Assembly: GCF_000733295.1 (NCBI RefSeq)
Contig: NZ_JPMI01000299.1
Location: 1 to 40,421 of the forward strand
DNA length: 40,421 bases
DNA from: Archangium violaceum Cb vi76
GTDB lineage: Bacteria; Myxococcota; Myxococcia; Myxococcales; Myxococcaceae
Direction: 5' to 3'
The notes under the pieces are model-generated. The model did not search any database. It saw nothing but the letters and a program-made list of their open reading frames with translations, and was not told where the DNA came from. A program made the translations under genes and the position numbers. Positions 17,777 to 25,485 of this stretch are shown one piece after another (position 1 is the first letter of the stretch; every line of letters begins with the position of its first letter).

Positions 17777-19045
17777 CTACCGTACGGCCGGGAGCGCCTG
17801 GACGTCCCACGCCACCTCGAGGCTCTCGTGCCTCCGGACGGTGACGCTCCTCAGGAAGCCGGGCTTCTGCCCCGGCACGAGCCGGAGCCCCGGCAGACGC
17901 CGGAGCAGGGCCTCGAGCGCCAGACGTGCCTCGAGCCGTGCGAGCGGCGCGCCGACGCAGAAATGGAGCCCATGGCCGAAGGCGAGGTGCTTCTTGACGT
18001 CAGGCCGCCGGATATCGAAGCGCTCCGGCTCGTGGAACCGGGCCTCGTCGCGGTTGGCCGAGGCGTAGACGATCCGGATGTGGGCTCCCTTCGGGATCGT
18101 GACTCCGCCGATCTCCACCTCCTCCAGCGCGGTGCGGAACATGGCGTGGACGGGTGAGACCATCCGCACCGCCTCCTCGACCGCGCCCGCGATGAGGTCC
18201 GGCTCGTTCCGGAGCGCCTGCAACTGCTCCGGGTTGTCGAGCAATAACTCCACACCGCCCACGATGAGGCCCGCGGTCGTCTCGTGCCCCGCGAAGTGCA
18301 CCTGCATCAGCAGGCTCACGAGCTCCGCCATGCTCATCGGCGGCGTCATCCCCTGTCCCTCCGTGACGATGTCGCTCAGCAGGTCCTCCCGGGGAGCTGT
18401 CTTCCGCTCCTCGAGCGCCGAGGCGAGGTAGCGCTGGAAGTCGACCACGCCCCGCGCGGCCGCGACCTGATTCTCGACGGGGCCATGCGCCGCGAGCACC
18501 GTGGACAGATCATCGGACCAGCGCCGGAACCTGCTGATGTCCTCCCGTGGGATTCCCAGGATCGCCGCGATGATACTGGCCGACAGCGGATGGGCGAACC
18601 GCAGGAACAGGTCCGCTTGCCCCTCATGCATGAAGCCGCTGATGAGCTCGTCCACGAGGGCCCGGATGGAAGGCTCCTTCTCCGTGAGCCGCCGCCCGGT
18701 GAAGGCCTTGCTGACGAGGCCACGGAAGCGTGTATGCGCTGGCGGATCATTGTCGACGAGGCTCGGAACCAGGGGGTATCCGTCCATCAGCGCGGTGACG
18801 ACTTCTGGCGGCATCGTCGCGGCGCCCACCGTGATGGATTCGGCGGACGAGAAGCGCGTGGTATCGGCGACCACGGCGCTGATGTCCGCGTGGCGTGTCA
18901 CCACCCACGCCCCGAGCGTTGCGCTGAAGAACACCGGTGCCTCTCGCCGCGCTCGTGCGAGGAACGGGTGGGGATCCTCGAGCTGAGGAGAGACGAGTGG
19001 GTTGTACTCGGAGCCGAGGCCTGAGGTGGAGCGGGTATTGGACAT
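17777..19045 (-). CDS. Cytochrome P450 (422 aa)
   Basis: The heme-binding loop FGHGLHFCVGAPLAR places the axial Cys at residue 363. The I-helix oxygen-activation motif AGHETT is at 252-257, the ExxR motif is in EEAVRMVSPVHAMFR, and substrate-channel motif DNDPPAHTRFR is near residue 98. Size and lack of a membrane anchor fit soluble bacterial class-I P450s that take electrons from a ferredoxin; no ferredoxin gene is adjacent. Substrate unknown: such enzymes oxidise fatty acids, terpenoids or polyketides. It starts 30 bp after the lipase stop on the same strand, with GAGGTAGG 12 nt before the ATG, so it is probably the second gene of a lipase-P450 operon. Confidence 0.94.
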   Translation of the reverse strand: MSNTRSTSGLGSEYNPLVSPQLEDPHPFLARARREAPVFFSATLGAWVVTRHADISAVVADTTRFSSAESITVGAATMPPEVVTALMDGYPLVPSLVDNDPPAHTRFRGLVSKAFTGRRLTEKEPSIRALVDELISGFMHEGQADLFLRFAHPLSASIIAAILGIPREDISRFRRWSDDLSTVLAAHGPVENQVAAARGVVDFQRYLASALEERKTAPREDLLSDIVTEGQGMTPPMSMAELVSLLMQVHFAGHETTAGLIVGGVELLLDNPEQLQALRNEPDLIAGAVEEAVRMVSPVHAMFRTALEEVEIGGVTIPKGAHIRIVYASANRDEARFHEPERFDIRRPDVKKHLAFGHGLHFCVGAPLARLEARLALEALLRRLPGLRLVPGQKPGFLRSVTVRRHESLEVAWDVQALPAVR

Positions 19046-19075
19046 ACGTGGGCCGAGCCTACCTCAGGAGAGCGC

Positions 19076-20314
19076 TCACCCCGCCTGGCGGACCTTCTTG
19101 CCCAGGTGCTGAACCAGGTCCTCCACGGCGGCGCGGCGCTTCGGCTTCTCGGCCACTCGCTTGATGGCGGCCATCATCCCCGCGGTCCTCTGGCGAATGC
19201 CCTCCTGGGAAGCCGAGGTGACCAGATCGTGGACGCTGAAGAATTTCGCGTAGGCATCGACGTGCTGGTAGCCGACCTGCGCCATGAAGGCGGCGGTGAG
19301 GGCATCGGAATCCTGACCACTGATGGGGTACTGCTCGTTGAAGGTGCCCTTCACCTGGATGTTTGGGAGCTGCGTGAAGGGGCTGAGGGCGTTGATGCCG
19401 AAGAGCAGCGAGGACATGACGGCTCCATCGATCTGCTTCTGGAGACCCGAAGGCATCGGCTGGGGAGGGACTCCGGTCGTTCCCGTCATCCAGGGCGCGG
19501 GATATAGGGTGGGAATCTCGTTGATCATGGAGGTGACCCAGGCGTGCGGCACGGCGTCGAGGCTGTTCCAGATGTTCTGGTTCCAGGCGAAATAGTCCTG
19601 TGCCAGGCCCAGGCTGACCGGCGGGAACACCTGCTGGAAGAGCTTGGAGAAGTTCGCGTCGCCAGGAGTGGGGCCGGCCGTCGGGAGCACGCACACCTGG
19701 CCCCAGTTCGTGGTGCTGAACTTCGTGCCCTTCGAAGTCGCGAGGGCCAGGGCGAGCGTCGGCGCGAGCGCGCCAGCGAGACTGTGGCCGGCGAAGATCA
19801 GCTTCTTCGAACCGGTCGATCCCAGCGAGCACAGGAAATCCACCAGGCTCTTCTGGGTCAGGTTGTCGACCATCTTCAGCAGGTTGTTGACGCCAAGCTG
19901 GGTCCCTTGCGAGATGTGCGGAGTGTCGAAGCCCGAGGGCCCATTGCACCCACCCAGCGACGGGAACGCCTGCGACCAGGGGATCGCGCCGACGACGCAG
20001 TTGTCCTCCAGGATGACGTCACTCAGGAGGGCATTGAAGTTGGTCCCCGCGATGGAAACGAAGTAGGCGGACCGGTCGGGATTCGTCGCGACGTACATGA
20101 CATTGGCCGGGACGCCCAGGGGGGCGTAGACCACGGGGCCCCAGGCGAGCGACCAGTGACCGCCCAGATTGGGAAACACGGCCTTGTTGAGGTGCTCCGC
20201 CAACTCGACGGCCAGCGCGAAGGGAAGGCCAGACTCGTTGGCGTTACCCAGGTAGTTGGACTCATGAGAGAGGATGAAGGCCTGCTGACAGAGATTGAGG
20301 GTAGGGAGTTGCAT
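19076..20314 (-). CDS. Class-3-type lipase/esterase (412 aa)
   Basis: The nucleophile elbow GHSLAG places Ser at residue 178, preceded by KKLIFAGH. An earlier strand YFVSIAGTN resembles the oxyanion strand of Lipase_3 family members, and a late HDLV (residue about 355) could hold the catalytic His. A hydrophobic stretch around GALAPTLALALA follows the elbow. There is no signal peptide, so it is predicted to be intracellular or exported by another route. The ATG at 20314 has AAGGA about 6 nt upstream. It heads an operon with the P450, and its upstream region carries two copies of the 21-bp repeat also found before the 123-aa gene. Confidence 0.85.
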   Translation of the reverse strand: MQLPTLNLCQQAFILSHESNYLGNANESGLPFALAVELAEHLNKAVFPNLGGHWSLAWGPVVYAPLGVPANVMYVATNPDRSAYFVSIAGTNFNALLSDVILEDNCVVGAIPWSQAFPSLGGCNGPSGFDTPHISQGTQLGVNNLLKMVDNLTQKSLVDFLCSLGSTGSKKLIFAGHSLAGALAPTLALALATSKGTKFSTTNWGQVCVLPTAGPTPGDANFSKLFQQVFPPVSLGLAQDYFAWNQNIWNSLDAVPHAWVTSMINEIPTLYPAPWMTGTTGVPPQPMPSGLQKQIDGAVMSSLLFGINALSPFTQLPNIQVKGTFNEQYPISGQDSDALTAAFMAQVGYQHVDAYAKFFSVHDLVTSASQEGIRQRTAGMMAAIKRVAEKPKRRAAVEDLVQHLGKKVRQAG

Positions 20315-20494
20315 GGTCGTCCTTGTCGCTTGACTCGTACAGGCTCGAGGGCATGAGGCGGGTGTGGGGTTCCTGGCCTCGGCCTGGACACCCGCGCGAG
20401 GACTGAGAGCAAGTCATGGGCCAGCTCTGGTCCGTGCCACTCTTCCTCGGAGCGGGCGTTGTCGGACCGTGGCGGCTGACCTGCCGCGCCACGG

Positions 20495-20537
20495 TTGACG
20501 CGTCAGGCAGGAGGGCTGGCGCGTCAATCACCGCCCG
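20495..20537. repeat. Two copies of a 21-bp-period repeat upstream of the lipase-P450 operon
   Basis: TGACGCGTCA (20496-20505) is followed by GGCAGGAGGGC; the next unit starts TGGCGCGTCAATCA at 20517. GCGTCA recurs at exactly 21 bp (20500 and 20521). The first unit differs from those at 23361-23402 only in a few internal bases. It lies 181 bp upstream of the lipase ATG. Probable regulator-binding sites. The rest of 20315-20586 shows nothing else recognisable. Confidence 0.65.
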
Positions 20538-20586
20538 AGCAGGGCTCCCAGGATTCACACAAACCGCGGGAGCGCCGCATTGTCAC

Positions 20587-22116
20587 TCAGACCCGGCCTT
20601 CGAGGATGACCTGGGCCGAGGGGGAGGCCCACATCGCGCCGTCCGGGCGGGGCAGCCAGGGTCCGGCAACGGGGAACGCCGCCGCGTGCCGCCGGTTCTC
20701 CCGGTGGAGGAAGATCGTCACTCCCCCGTGAACCTCGGCGGAGAAGGGCCCCGGGCGTGGCCCCACGAACCCCTCCCAGCCGGAGAGCGCCCCGAGCGCC
20801 TCGGGCGTTGCTTCCCAACGCTGACGCGAGAGACGCCTGTTGGCCAGGTCCCGCGCGTCGAGCGGGCGGACCGCGAGTGCCACGCCGCTGGGAATCTCCC
20901 AGAGCCGCAATGCCTCGTTGTCCCCGGCCGAGACCAGGCGGCGGCCGTCCTGGGAGAAGGCCAGCGCGCTCACCGGGACGCCATGGCCGGGGAGGGTGAC
21001 GAGCCGCTCTCCACCGGCGGCCCTCCAGAGCTCGATCGTGCCCTCCTTGGTGCCGCCAGCGAGCCATTGGCCATCCGGCGAGAGGAGGCGCCGGCCATCC
21101 GGTGAGAAGGCCATGGGCGCTGACGGCTCGGCCTCTCTGGGCTCCAGCGCACGCAGCCGCGCGAGCTCCCAGACCCGCACCACCTGGCCATCCGTGGTCA
21201 CCAGCCTCCGTCCATCCCCCAAGAGTGCCGCGCCCTCCGCGTCGTGGATGGGCAGGCACTCCTCCTGGCCGGTCTCGATGTCCAGGAGGAAGAGGCCCGC
21301 GCGACTCGGCGCGAGCAGGCGCCGGCCATCCGGGGAGAACATGGGCTTGTCCCAGAATGGCCGCGGCCCCTTCCATTTCCGCAAGAGCCGCCCCGTGGCC
21401 GCCTCATAGAGGTGCACGAAGCCGAAGGCATATTCATCCCCGTGTCCGACGAGGGCGAACAGGCCCCCGTCCGGCGAGAAGCTCCCCGTATTGGCGCTCC
21501 CATCCACCGGAATCTCGAGCTCGCAGCGGTGCGTGTCGGTGGCCGCATCGTGGAGCGCGGCGCTCTCCCAGGCACGGGTGACGAGCTTCAGGGTGGGTTC
21601 TGGAATCACCACGTCCCGCCTGTCGACGAGCGTTCCCTCCTCGATGTCCCAGTGGCGGTAGGCCATCCGCTCATCCAGGAGGACATGTCCCTCGGCGGTC
21701 ATCGGCGAGAGGAGCCGGTGGGGGCGCGCCGTGCGCAGTTCGGCGAGCAGCGGACCGCCCGGCCCGAAGGGGGGTGGCCCCAGGGGACGCACCCACACAC
21801 CGTCCGGCCCTCCCTGGGCGTGTTCCTCGCTCCAGCGCCGCGCGAGCCCGGTGAGCTCGGGGCTGTCATGATGGGAGCAACGCCAGTGGAGCACCGGGAA
21901 GAGTGCGCCGGGGTAGACCCGCAGGAAGGCGAGATCCATCTGGAGCGCCGCGGCCAGCTCCTCCAGCGCCGTGGCGGAGGGGGAGCCGGGTGGAAACTCC
22001 GCCGAGAGCGCCAGCAGCCGTTTCCGATGGGCGGCCAGCTCTCCCTTGCCGGCCGCCTCCTTCAGCGTGGCCAGGCTGCTCAGGACCTCGAACGCGCGCC
22101 GCGGATCTTCCGTCAT
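20587..22116 (-). CDS. WD40-repeat protein (509 aa)
   Basis: The second half carries WD40 blades with SPDG turns: SFSPDGGLFALVG, MFSPDGRRLLAP, AFSPDGRRLLS, LSPDGQWLAGG, then a canonical blade with FSQDGRRLVSAG and ALRLWEIPSG. The first 120 residues are helical and unlike known families (AAHRKRLLALSAEFP, then FLRVYPGALFPVLHWR). No signal peptide is visible, so it is probably cytoplasmic. The ATG at 22116 is the first in a clear frame. It lies 48 bp downstream of the 160-aa gene on the same strand, so co-transcription from further upstream is likely. Role unknown. Confidence 0.85.
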   Translation of the reverse strand: MTEDPRRAFEVLSSLATLKEAAGKGELAAHRKRLLALSAEFPPGSPSATALEELAAALQMDLAFLRVYPGALFPVLHWRCSHHDSPELTGLARRWSEEHAQGGPDGVWVRPLGPPPFGPGGPLLAELRTARPHRLLSPMTAEGHVLLDERMAYRHWDIEEGTLVDRRDVVIPEPTLKLVTRAWESAALHDAATDTHRCELEIPVDGSANTGSFSPDGGLFALVGHGDEYAFGFVHLYEAATGRLLRKWKGPRPFWDKPMFSPDGRRLLAPSRAGLFLLDIETGQEECLPIHDAEGAALLGDGRRLVTTDGQVVRVWELARLRALEPREAEPSAPMAFSPDGRRLLSPDGQWLAGGTKEGTIELWRAAGGERLVTLPGHGVPVSALAFSQDGRRLVSAGDNEALRLWEIPSGVALAVRPLDARDLANRRLSRQRWEATPEALGALSGWEGFVGPRPGPFSAEVHGGVTIFLHRENRRHAAAFPVAGPWLPRPDGAMWASPSAQVILEGRV

Positions 22117-22164
22117 GGCGGCGACGCTAACACGTCCGTGTCATGGCCCCCGGAGAGAGCCCAC

Positions 22165-22647
22165 TCAGGGCTCGCGGAAGCCGCCGCGCACCCACTCGTT
22201 GGCGACGTCTCTGTTGAACTTGAAGTTCACGGGCACGCGATGCTTCGCGACGGTCGCACCCGCGTCGTCAATGGCCGAGAGCAGCGCGTGGGGCTCATAC
22301 TCATCCGCCACGAGCTCGAGCCGAACCTCGTACCAGCGGCCCTCCCAGGCGATGGAGAGCTTCCTGGTCATGGCCTGTTCGCGCTGTCGCGCGGAGCGGT
22401 CCAGGACCTCCGAGGCCGTTTTCACGAAGGTCGCGAACGCCGTCGCATCGAAGGGCTTGGGGTTCTTCTTGTCGCGGCCCATCACCCACGGACTGATGAG
22501 GACGGGCTCGGAGAGCCCCTGCTTGCGGATTTCCACGGCCCAGCCGTCGTCGTCCTCGTTCTTGATGACCCTGGCCGTCCAGCCATTCTTCCGCCAGAAC
22601 GTGGGCTCCATGACTTCGGGCTCGGCAGGCGTACGCTCGTCGCTCAT
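22165..22647 (-). CDS. Conserved-looking hypothetical protein (160 aa)
   Basis: The product starts MSDERTPAEPEVMEPTFW. It contains WTARVIKNEDDDGWAVEIR and a later GRWYEVRLELVADEYEPHA, two strand-rich halves joined by a helix (FATFVKTASEVLDRSARQRE). It has no signal peptide or membrane segment. Codon use matches its neighbours. I do not recognise the family. It lies between the 123-aa gene (91-bp gap) and the WD40 gene (48-bp gap) on the same strand, which suggests a three-gene unit. Confidence 0.75.
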   Translation of the reverse strand: MSDERTPAEPEVMEPTFWRKNGWTARVIKNEDDDGWAVEIRKQGLSEPVLISPWVMGRDKKNPKPFDATAFATFVKTASEVLDRSARQREQAMTRKLSIAWEGRWYEVRLELVADEYEPHALLSAIDDAGATVAKHRVPVNFKFNRDVANEWVRGGFREP

Positions 22648-22738
22648 GGGCGTTCTTCATACCCTCCGATTGCCATCTACCAGAGAAGTATCACGCCGGG
22701 CGTGGCGGTTCCGTGAGCCATCGCACGCGGGGTGTCCG

Positions 22739-23110
22739 TCACCCGTAGGACATCGTGCTGAAGTGGAACGTGCTGTTGGCCTGCGTGGTGGTTGACCAGC
22801 AATAGGAGTAGGTCTGGTCGCCACCCGTCGTGCCCGAGCAGGCATCCCGGCCGTCGGCGGTCATGATGCGAAGCTTCCAGGTGGGCGGAATGGCTACGGT
22901 CTGGCCGGGGGGCTGCGCCCAGAGCTCCGCGAGCCAGCCATTGTCATGCAACAGATAGACAATGTAGTAATTGCCCGTGTCATTCGTGACGACGCAGCTG
23001 TAGTCCGAATCCCGGCTCTGGGTCTGGCCCGCGGCCAGGATCATCCGCTTGGAAACGGCGGGCGGAGAAGAGGGGTCGACCTGTACGGATGTGGCTTTTG
23101 CGATACTCAT
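22739..23110 (-). CDS. Small unrecognised protein (123 aa)
   Basis: The ATG at 23110 has AAGGAAGAG about 6 nt upstream. The product is rich in Ser, Thr, Tyr and Trp, with four Cys (SCVV, DACSGTTGG, YSYCWS), and looks beta-stranded (NYYIVYLLHDNGWLAELW). There is no signal peptide. The family is not recognised. In style it resembles small beta-sandwich lectin- or pore-toxin-like proteins, but that is only an impression. Three copies of the 21-bp repeat lie 230 bp upstream, so it may belong to the same regulon as the lipase-P450 operon. Confidence 0.7.
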   Translation of the reverse strand: MSIAKATSVQVDPSSPPAVSKRMILAAGQTQSRDSDYSCVVTNDTGNYYIVYLLHDNGWLAELWAQPPGQTVAIPPTWKLRIMTADGRDACSGTTGGDQTYSYCWSTTTQANSTFHFSTMSYG

Positions 23111-23237
23111 GGCGTCTCTTCCTTGCGAGTGATGACCCCGGCAGCCGGACTCGGTTCCACTCCACGTTGTCGATGAACCACTGGTTCAGCCTGGGGTCGC
23201 GGCGTACTCAAGCAACCGCCAGGCCAACCCGGAGCGC

Positions 23238-23257
23238 CTGGGCTTTTTTACGCCCAG
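23238..23257. other. Inverted repeat in the leader of the 123-aa gene
   Basis: CTGGGC (23238-23243) and GCCCAG (23252-23257) enclose TTTTTTAC. On the gene strand the loop reads GTAAAAAA. A related GGCGTAAAAGGC occurs at 23328-23339, beside the 21-bp repeats. It could be an RNA hairpin or part of the control region. Confidence 0.35.
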
Positions 23258-23339
23258 TGCGTCAGCCTGGAGTGAAGGCGCACGCGCGGTCCTTTTCGGT
23301 GAGGGAAGGGAGGAAGGCTTTCACCCCGGCGTAAAAGGC

Positions 23340-23402
23340 TGACGTGTCAACGCGGAGAGCTGACGCGTCAACGCGGAGGGCTGACGCGTCAACGCGGAGG
23401 GC
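23340..23402. repeat. Three tandem 21-bp repeats with the palindrome TGACGCGTCA
   Basis: Units start at 23340, 23361 and 23382. Units two and three are identical; unit one differs at two positions (TGACGTGTCA, and GAGAGC for GAGGGC). Each is palindrome TGACGCGTCA, then ACGC, then GGAGGGC. On the strand of the 123-aa gene each unit contains TTGAC, and in the unit nearest the gene this becomes TTGACA, a consensus -35 box. The array lies between the SARP stop (23416) and the 123-aa gene. The period of two helical turns suggests cooperative binding of one regulator on one DNA face. Confidence 0.85.
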
Positions 23403-23415
23403 TGGTACTCGGAGG

Positions 23416-25239
23416 TCATCGCCTCTGTTGCAGCCAGGCGGAGATGCGCCGCAGGACGGCCTCACGCACCGGCTGGGGGAGCGTCTCGATGACGAGCCGG
23501 CGCAGCACGCCCTGGGTGAAGGTGGCGCCACGCAGCACCTTCGCCTCCTCCAGCTCCTTCCAGGGCGCGGCGAGCAGATCGGGGTTCAACCCCAACACGC
23601 ACGTGGCCAGCTCCGGGCTGAAGTCCGCTCCCGCGAGCGCCACGGTGCGCGCCAGCCGGAGCGCATCCGGGGACAACCGCTTGAGCCGCTGCTCGACGAT
23701 CAACGTCACGCGGTCGGACGTGGGCGGTGCGGCGGGGAATCGTCCGTCGAAGCCAGCGGCGAGCAGGCTCCGGGCCGTCTCGATGACGAAGAACGGATTG
23801 CAACCCGTGTACTTCGCCATCTGTGGAACGATCGACTTCAGCTCGGGGACGCCGATGTTGTCGATCAGCTCGCCGACGGAGGCCAGCGTCAGCGGCTCCA
23901 GGGAGATCCATGCCGCGAGTCCCGCCTCCCGGTGCTCGCGCAGCCGCTCCTCGAAGGCGGGGGAGAGCTCGCCCGTGCGGAAGCAGGTGAGCATCCGCGG
24001 TGTTTCGCCTTCGGGCCCCGGCTCCAGCAGCAGATCCTGCACCCGCAGGTGCAGCTCCAGGCTGGCCGTGTCCGCGCGGTGTGCGTTGTCGAGCACCAGG
24101 GCCGACATCTTTCCGCAGTGGGTGCGGATCAGCCGGGCGAGCGCCTCGGCGAGCCGGGCCTTCTCCTCGGGGCTGGAGGGCAGGGGCGGTGCGCTGGGCT
24201 CGAGCTCCGGGACGAGCCGGGCAATCTCCTGCCGCACCCAGGGCTCCAGGGGCCGTTGCGGCTCGAGCCCCAGGACGAAGCGGGAGAGCCGGGCGCTCGT
24301 CGCGTAGGGCGCGGACGGATCAGCCGGCCTGGCCGCGACGAGGAGCCAGGAGTCCTCCTGGGCACTGCAGAACTCGGAGACCAGCCGCGTCTTGCCAATG
24401 CCCGCCTCGCCGAACACGTAGACGGGACGGCCCGCGGCCCAGGCCTCTTCCAGGAGGGCCCACTCGGTGTCGCGGCCGAGCAGATGCGGAGGGCAGAGGT
24501 CATCGAGGGACCTCTCCTCGGGGGGACGGGTCCGGGAATGCTCCTGTTCCGTGGGCCGCTCGAGGTTCTGGACGAGTGCCCGGGTCTCCGGCGAGGGATC
24601 GATGCCGAGCTCCTGGTGGAGCTGTTCCCTGCAGTCGCGATAGGCCCGCAGGGCGGAGGACCGGTCCCCGAGCTGGAGATGAAGGCGGATCGCCGCCTGC
24701 CAGGCCTGCTCGGAGGTGGACTGCAGCTGGAGCAGCCGCCGCACCACGTCGAGCGCGGCCTCGAGCTGGCCGTCCTGCTCCAGCCGGAGGGCCTCGGTCT
24801 CCGCGGCACGGCATTGCTGGTAGTGGAACCGGGCGCGTTGGCTCTGGAGCCAATCCTCGAACTCGTCACAGCCGTCGTAGGTGAAGCCGGCGAGCAGCTC
24901 GCCCTGGTGGATGAGCTTGGAGTATTCGCGGGCCTCGAAGTGCTTCTGGAAGAGGAGGACGTCGACGAGGATGCCCTCACACAACCCGATGGGATCGACT
25001 CCCTCGAGGCCTTGTGCTCCCAGGGGACGCCGCAGCCTGTGCAAGCTTTGGCGGAGGTTGCCGGCGCTGTCGGGTGCATCCGGCCACAGAAGGCTGGCGA
25101 GCCGGCTGCGTTGAGTGGGGCCCTCGATGGCCAGATAGGTCACCAACGCCGCCGTCTTGCGCTCCATGTGGATGGCGCCCGTGGGTAGGGTCAACCGGGC
25201 ACGGCCAAGCACCTCGATACGCGTGGCAACCGATTGCAT
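23416..25239 (-). CDS. SARP-type transcriptional regulator: winged helix + BTAD + AAA ATPase (607 aa)
   Basis: Residues 1-95 form an OmpR-like DNA-binding domain (RIEVLGRARL, then RKTAALVTYLAIEG and NLRQSLHRLRR). Residues about 105-235 are the bacterial transcriptional activator domain, with the usual AAETEALRLEQDGQ and HQELGIDPSPETRALVQ. An ATPase follows: Walker A GEAGIGKTRL near 277-286 and SALVLDNAH as Walker B. The last 200 residues resemble the ATPase lid and helical parts of AfsR/MalT-like regulators. SARPs activate secondary-metabolite and related operons by binding direct repeats upstream of the -10 box. The ATG at 25239 has GGAGGGGGAGC upstream. Phased repeats on both sides suggest it controls its neighbours and perhaps itself. 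Confidence 0.92.
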   Translation of the reverse strand: MQSVATRIEVLGRARLTLPTGAIHMERKTAALVTYLAIEGPTQRSRLASLLWPDAPDSAGNLRQSLHRLRRPLGAQGLEGVDPIGLCEGILVDVLLFQKHFEAREYSKLIHQGELLAGFTYDGCDEFEDWLQSQRARFHYQQCRAAETEALRLEQDGQLEAALDVVRRLLQLQSTSEQAWQAAIRLHLQLGDRSSALRAYRDCREQLHQELGIDPSPETRALVQNLERPTEQEHSRTRPPEERSLDDLCPPHLLGRDTEWALLEEAWAAGRPVYVFGEAGIGKTRLVSEFCSAQEDSWLLVAARPADPSAPYATSARLSRFVLGLEPQRPLEPWVRQEIARLVPELEPSAPPLPSSPEEKARLAEALARLIRTHCGKMSALVLDNAHRADTASLELHLRVQDLLLEPGPEGETPRMLTCFRTGELSPAFEERLREHREAGLAAWISLEPLTLASVGELIDNIGVPELKSIVPQMAKYTGCNPFFVIETARSLLAAGFDGRFPAAPPTSDRVTLIVEQRLKRLSPDALRLARTVALAGADFSPELATCVLGLNPDLLAAPWKELEEAKVLRGATFTQGVLRRLVIETLPQPVREAVLRRISAWLQQRR

Positions 25240-25266
25240 GCTCCCCCTCCAGAAGAGCGGGATTCT

Positions 25267-25393
25267 TCACGCTCCGTGATGTAGGCCGCAAGACGCGTGT
25301 GCGTTGGCTGCATGCGTACGGACATGCCGCTGTCACGCCTCGGTCACGCTTTGGCGCGTGGTTCCAAAGCCTCGCATCACGCGCCAATCACGC
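25267..25393. promoter_or_regulatory. Five TCACGC hexamers in 11-bp phase between the SARP gene and the divergent envelope gene
   Basis: TCACGC starts at 25267, 25333, 25344, 25377 and 25388. The intervals are 66, 11, 33 and 11 bp, all multiples of 11. The two close pairs extend to GTCACGC and ATCACGC. SARP operators are known as direct repeats of about 7 bp with 11-bp periodicity. The last copy ends 8 bp before CACAGT (25402-25407), a possible -10 box for the plus-strand gene. The rest of the 25240-25485 spacer shows no other signal. Confidence 0.6.
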
Positions 25394-25485
25394 CGTGGGT
25401 GCACAGTGCTCGTGAAGGCGCGGAGGCAGGACCCGCTCCTTTCCGGCCCGGGCCGGGTGCTCTTGTTTCACGGGGGGGAGACACG

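Noticed and set aside
23340-23402. Tandem 21-bp repeats as a CRISPR array
   Set aside because: There are no unique spacers between units, and no cas genes nearby.
25297-25485. 63-codon N-terminal extension of the coiled-coil protein
   Set aside because: It would precede the signal peptide and cover the phased repeats; ATG 25486 has a strong ribosome binding site.
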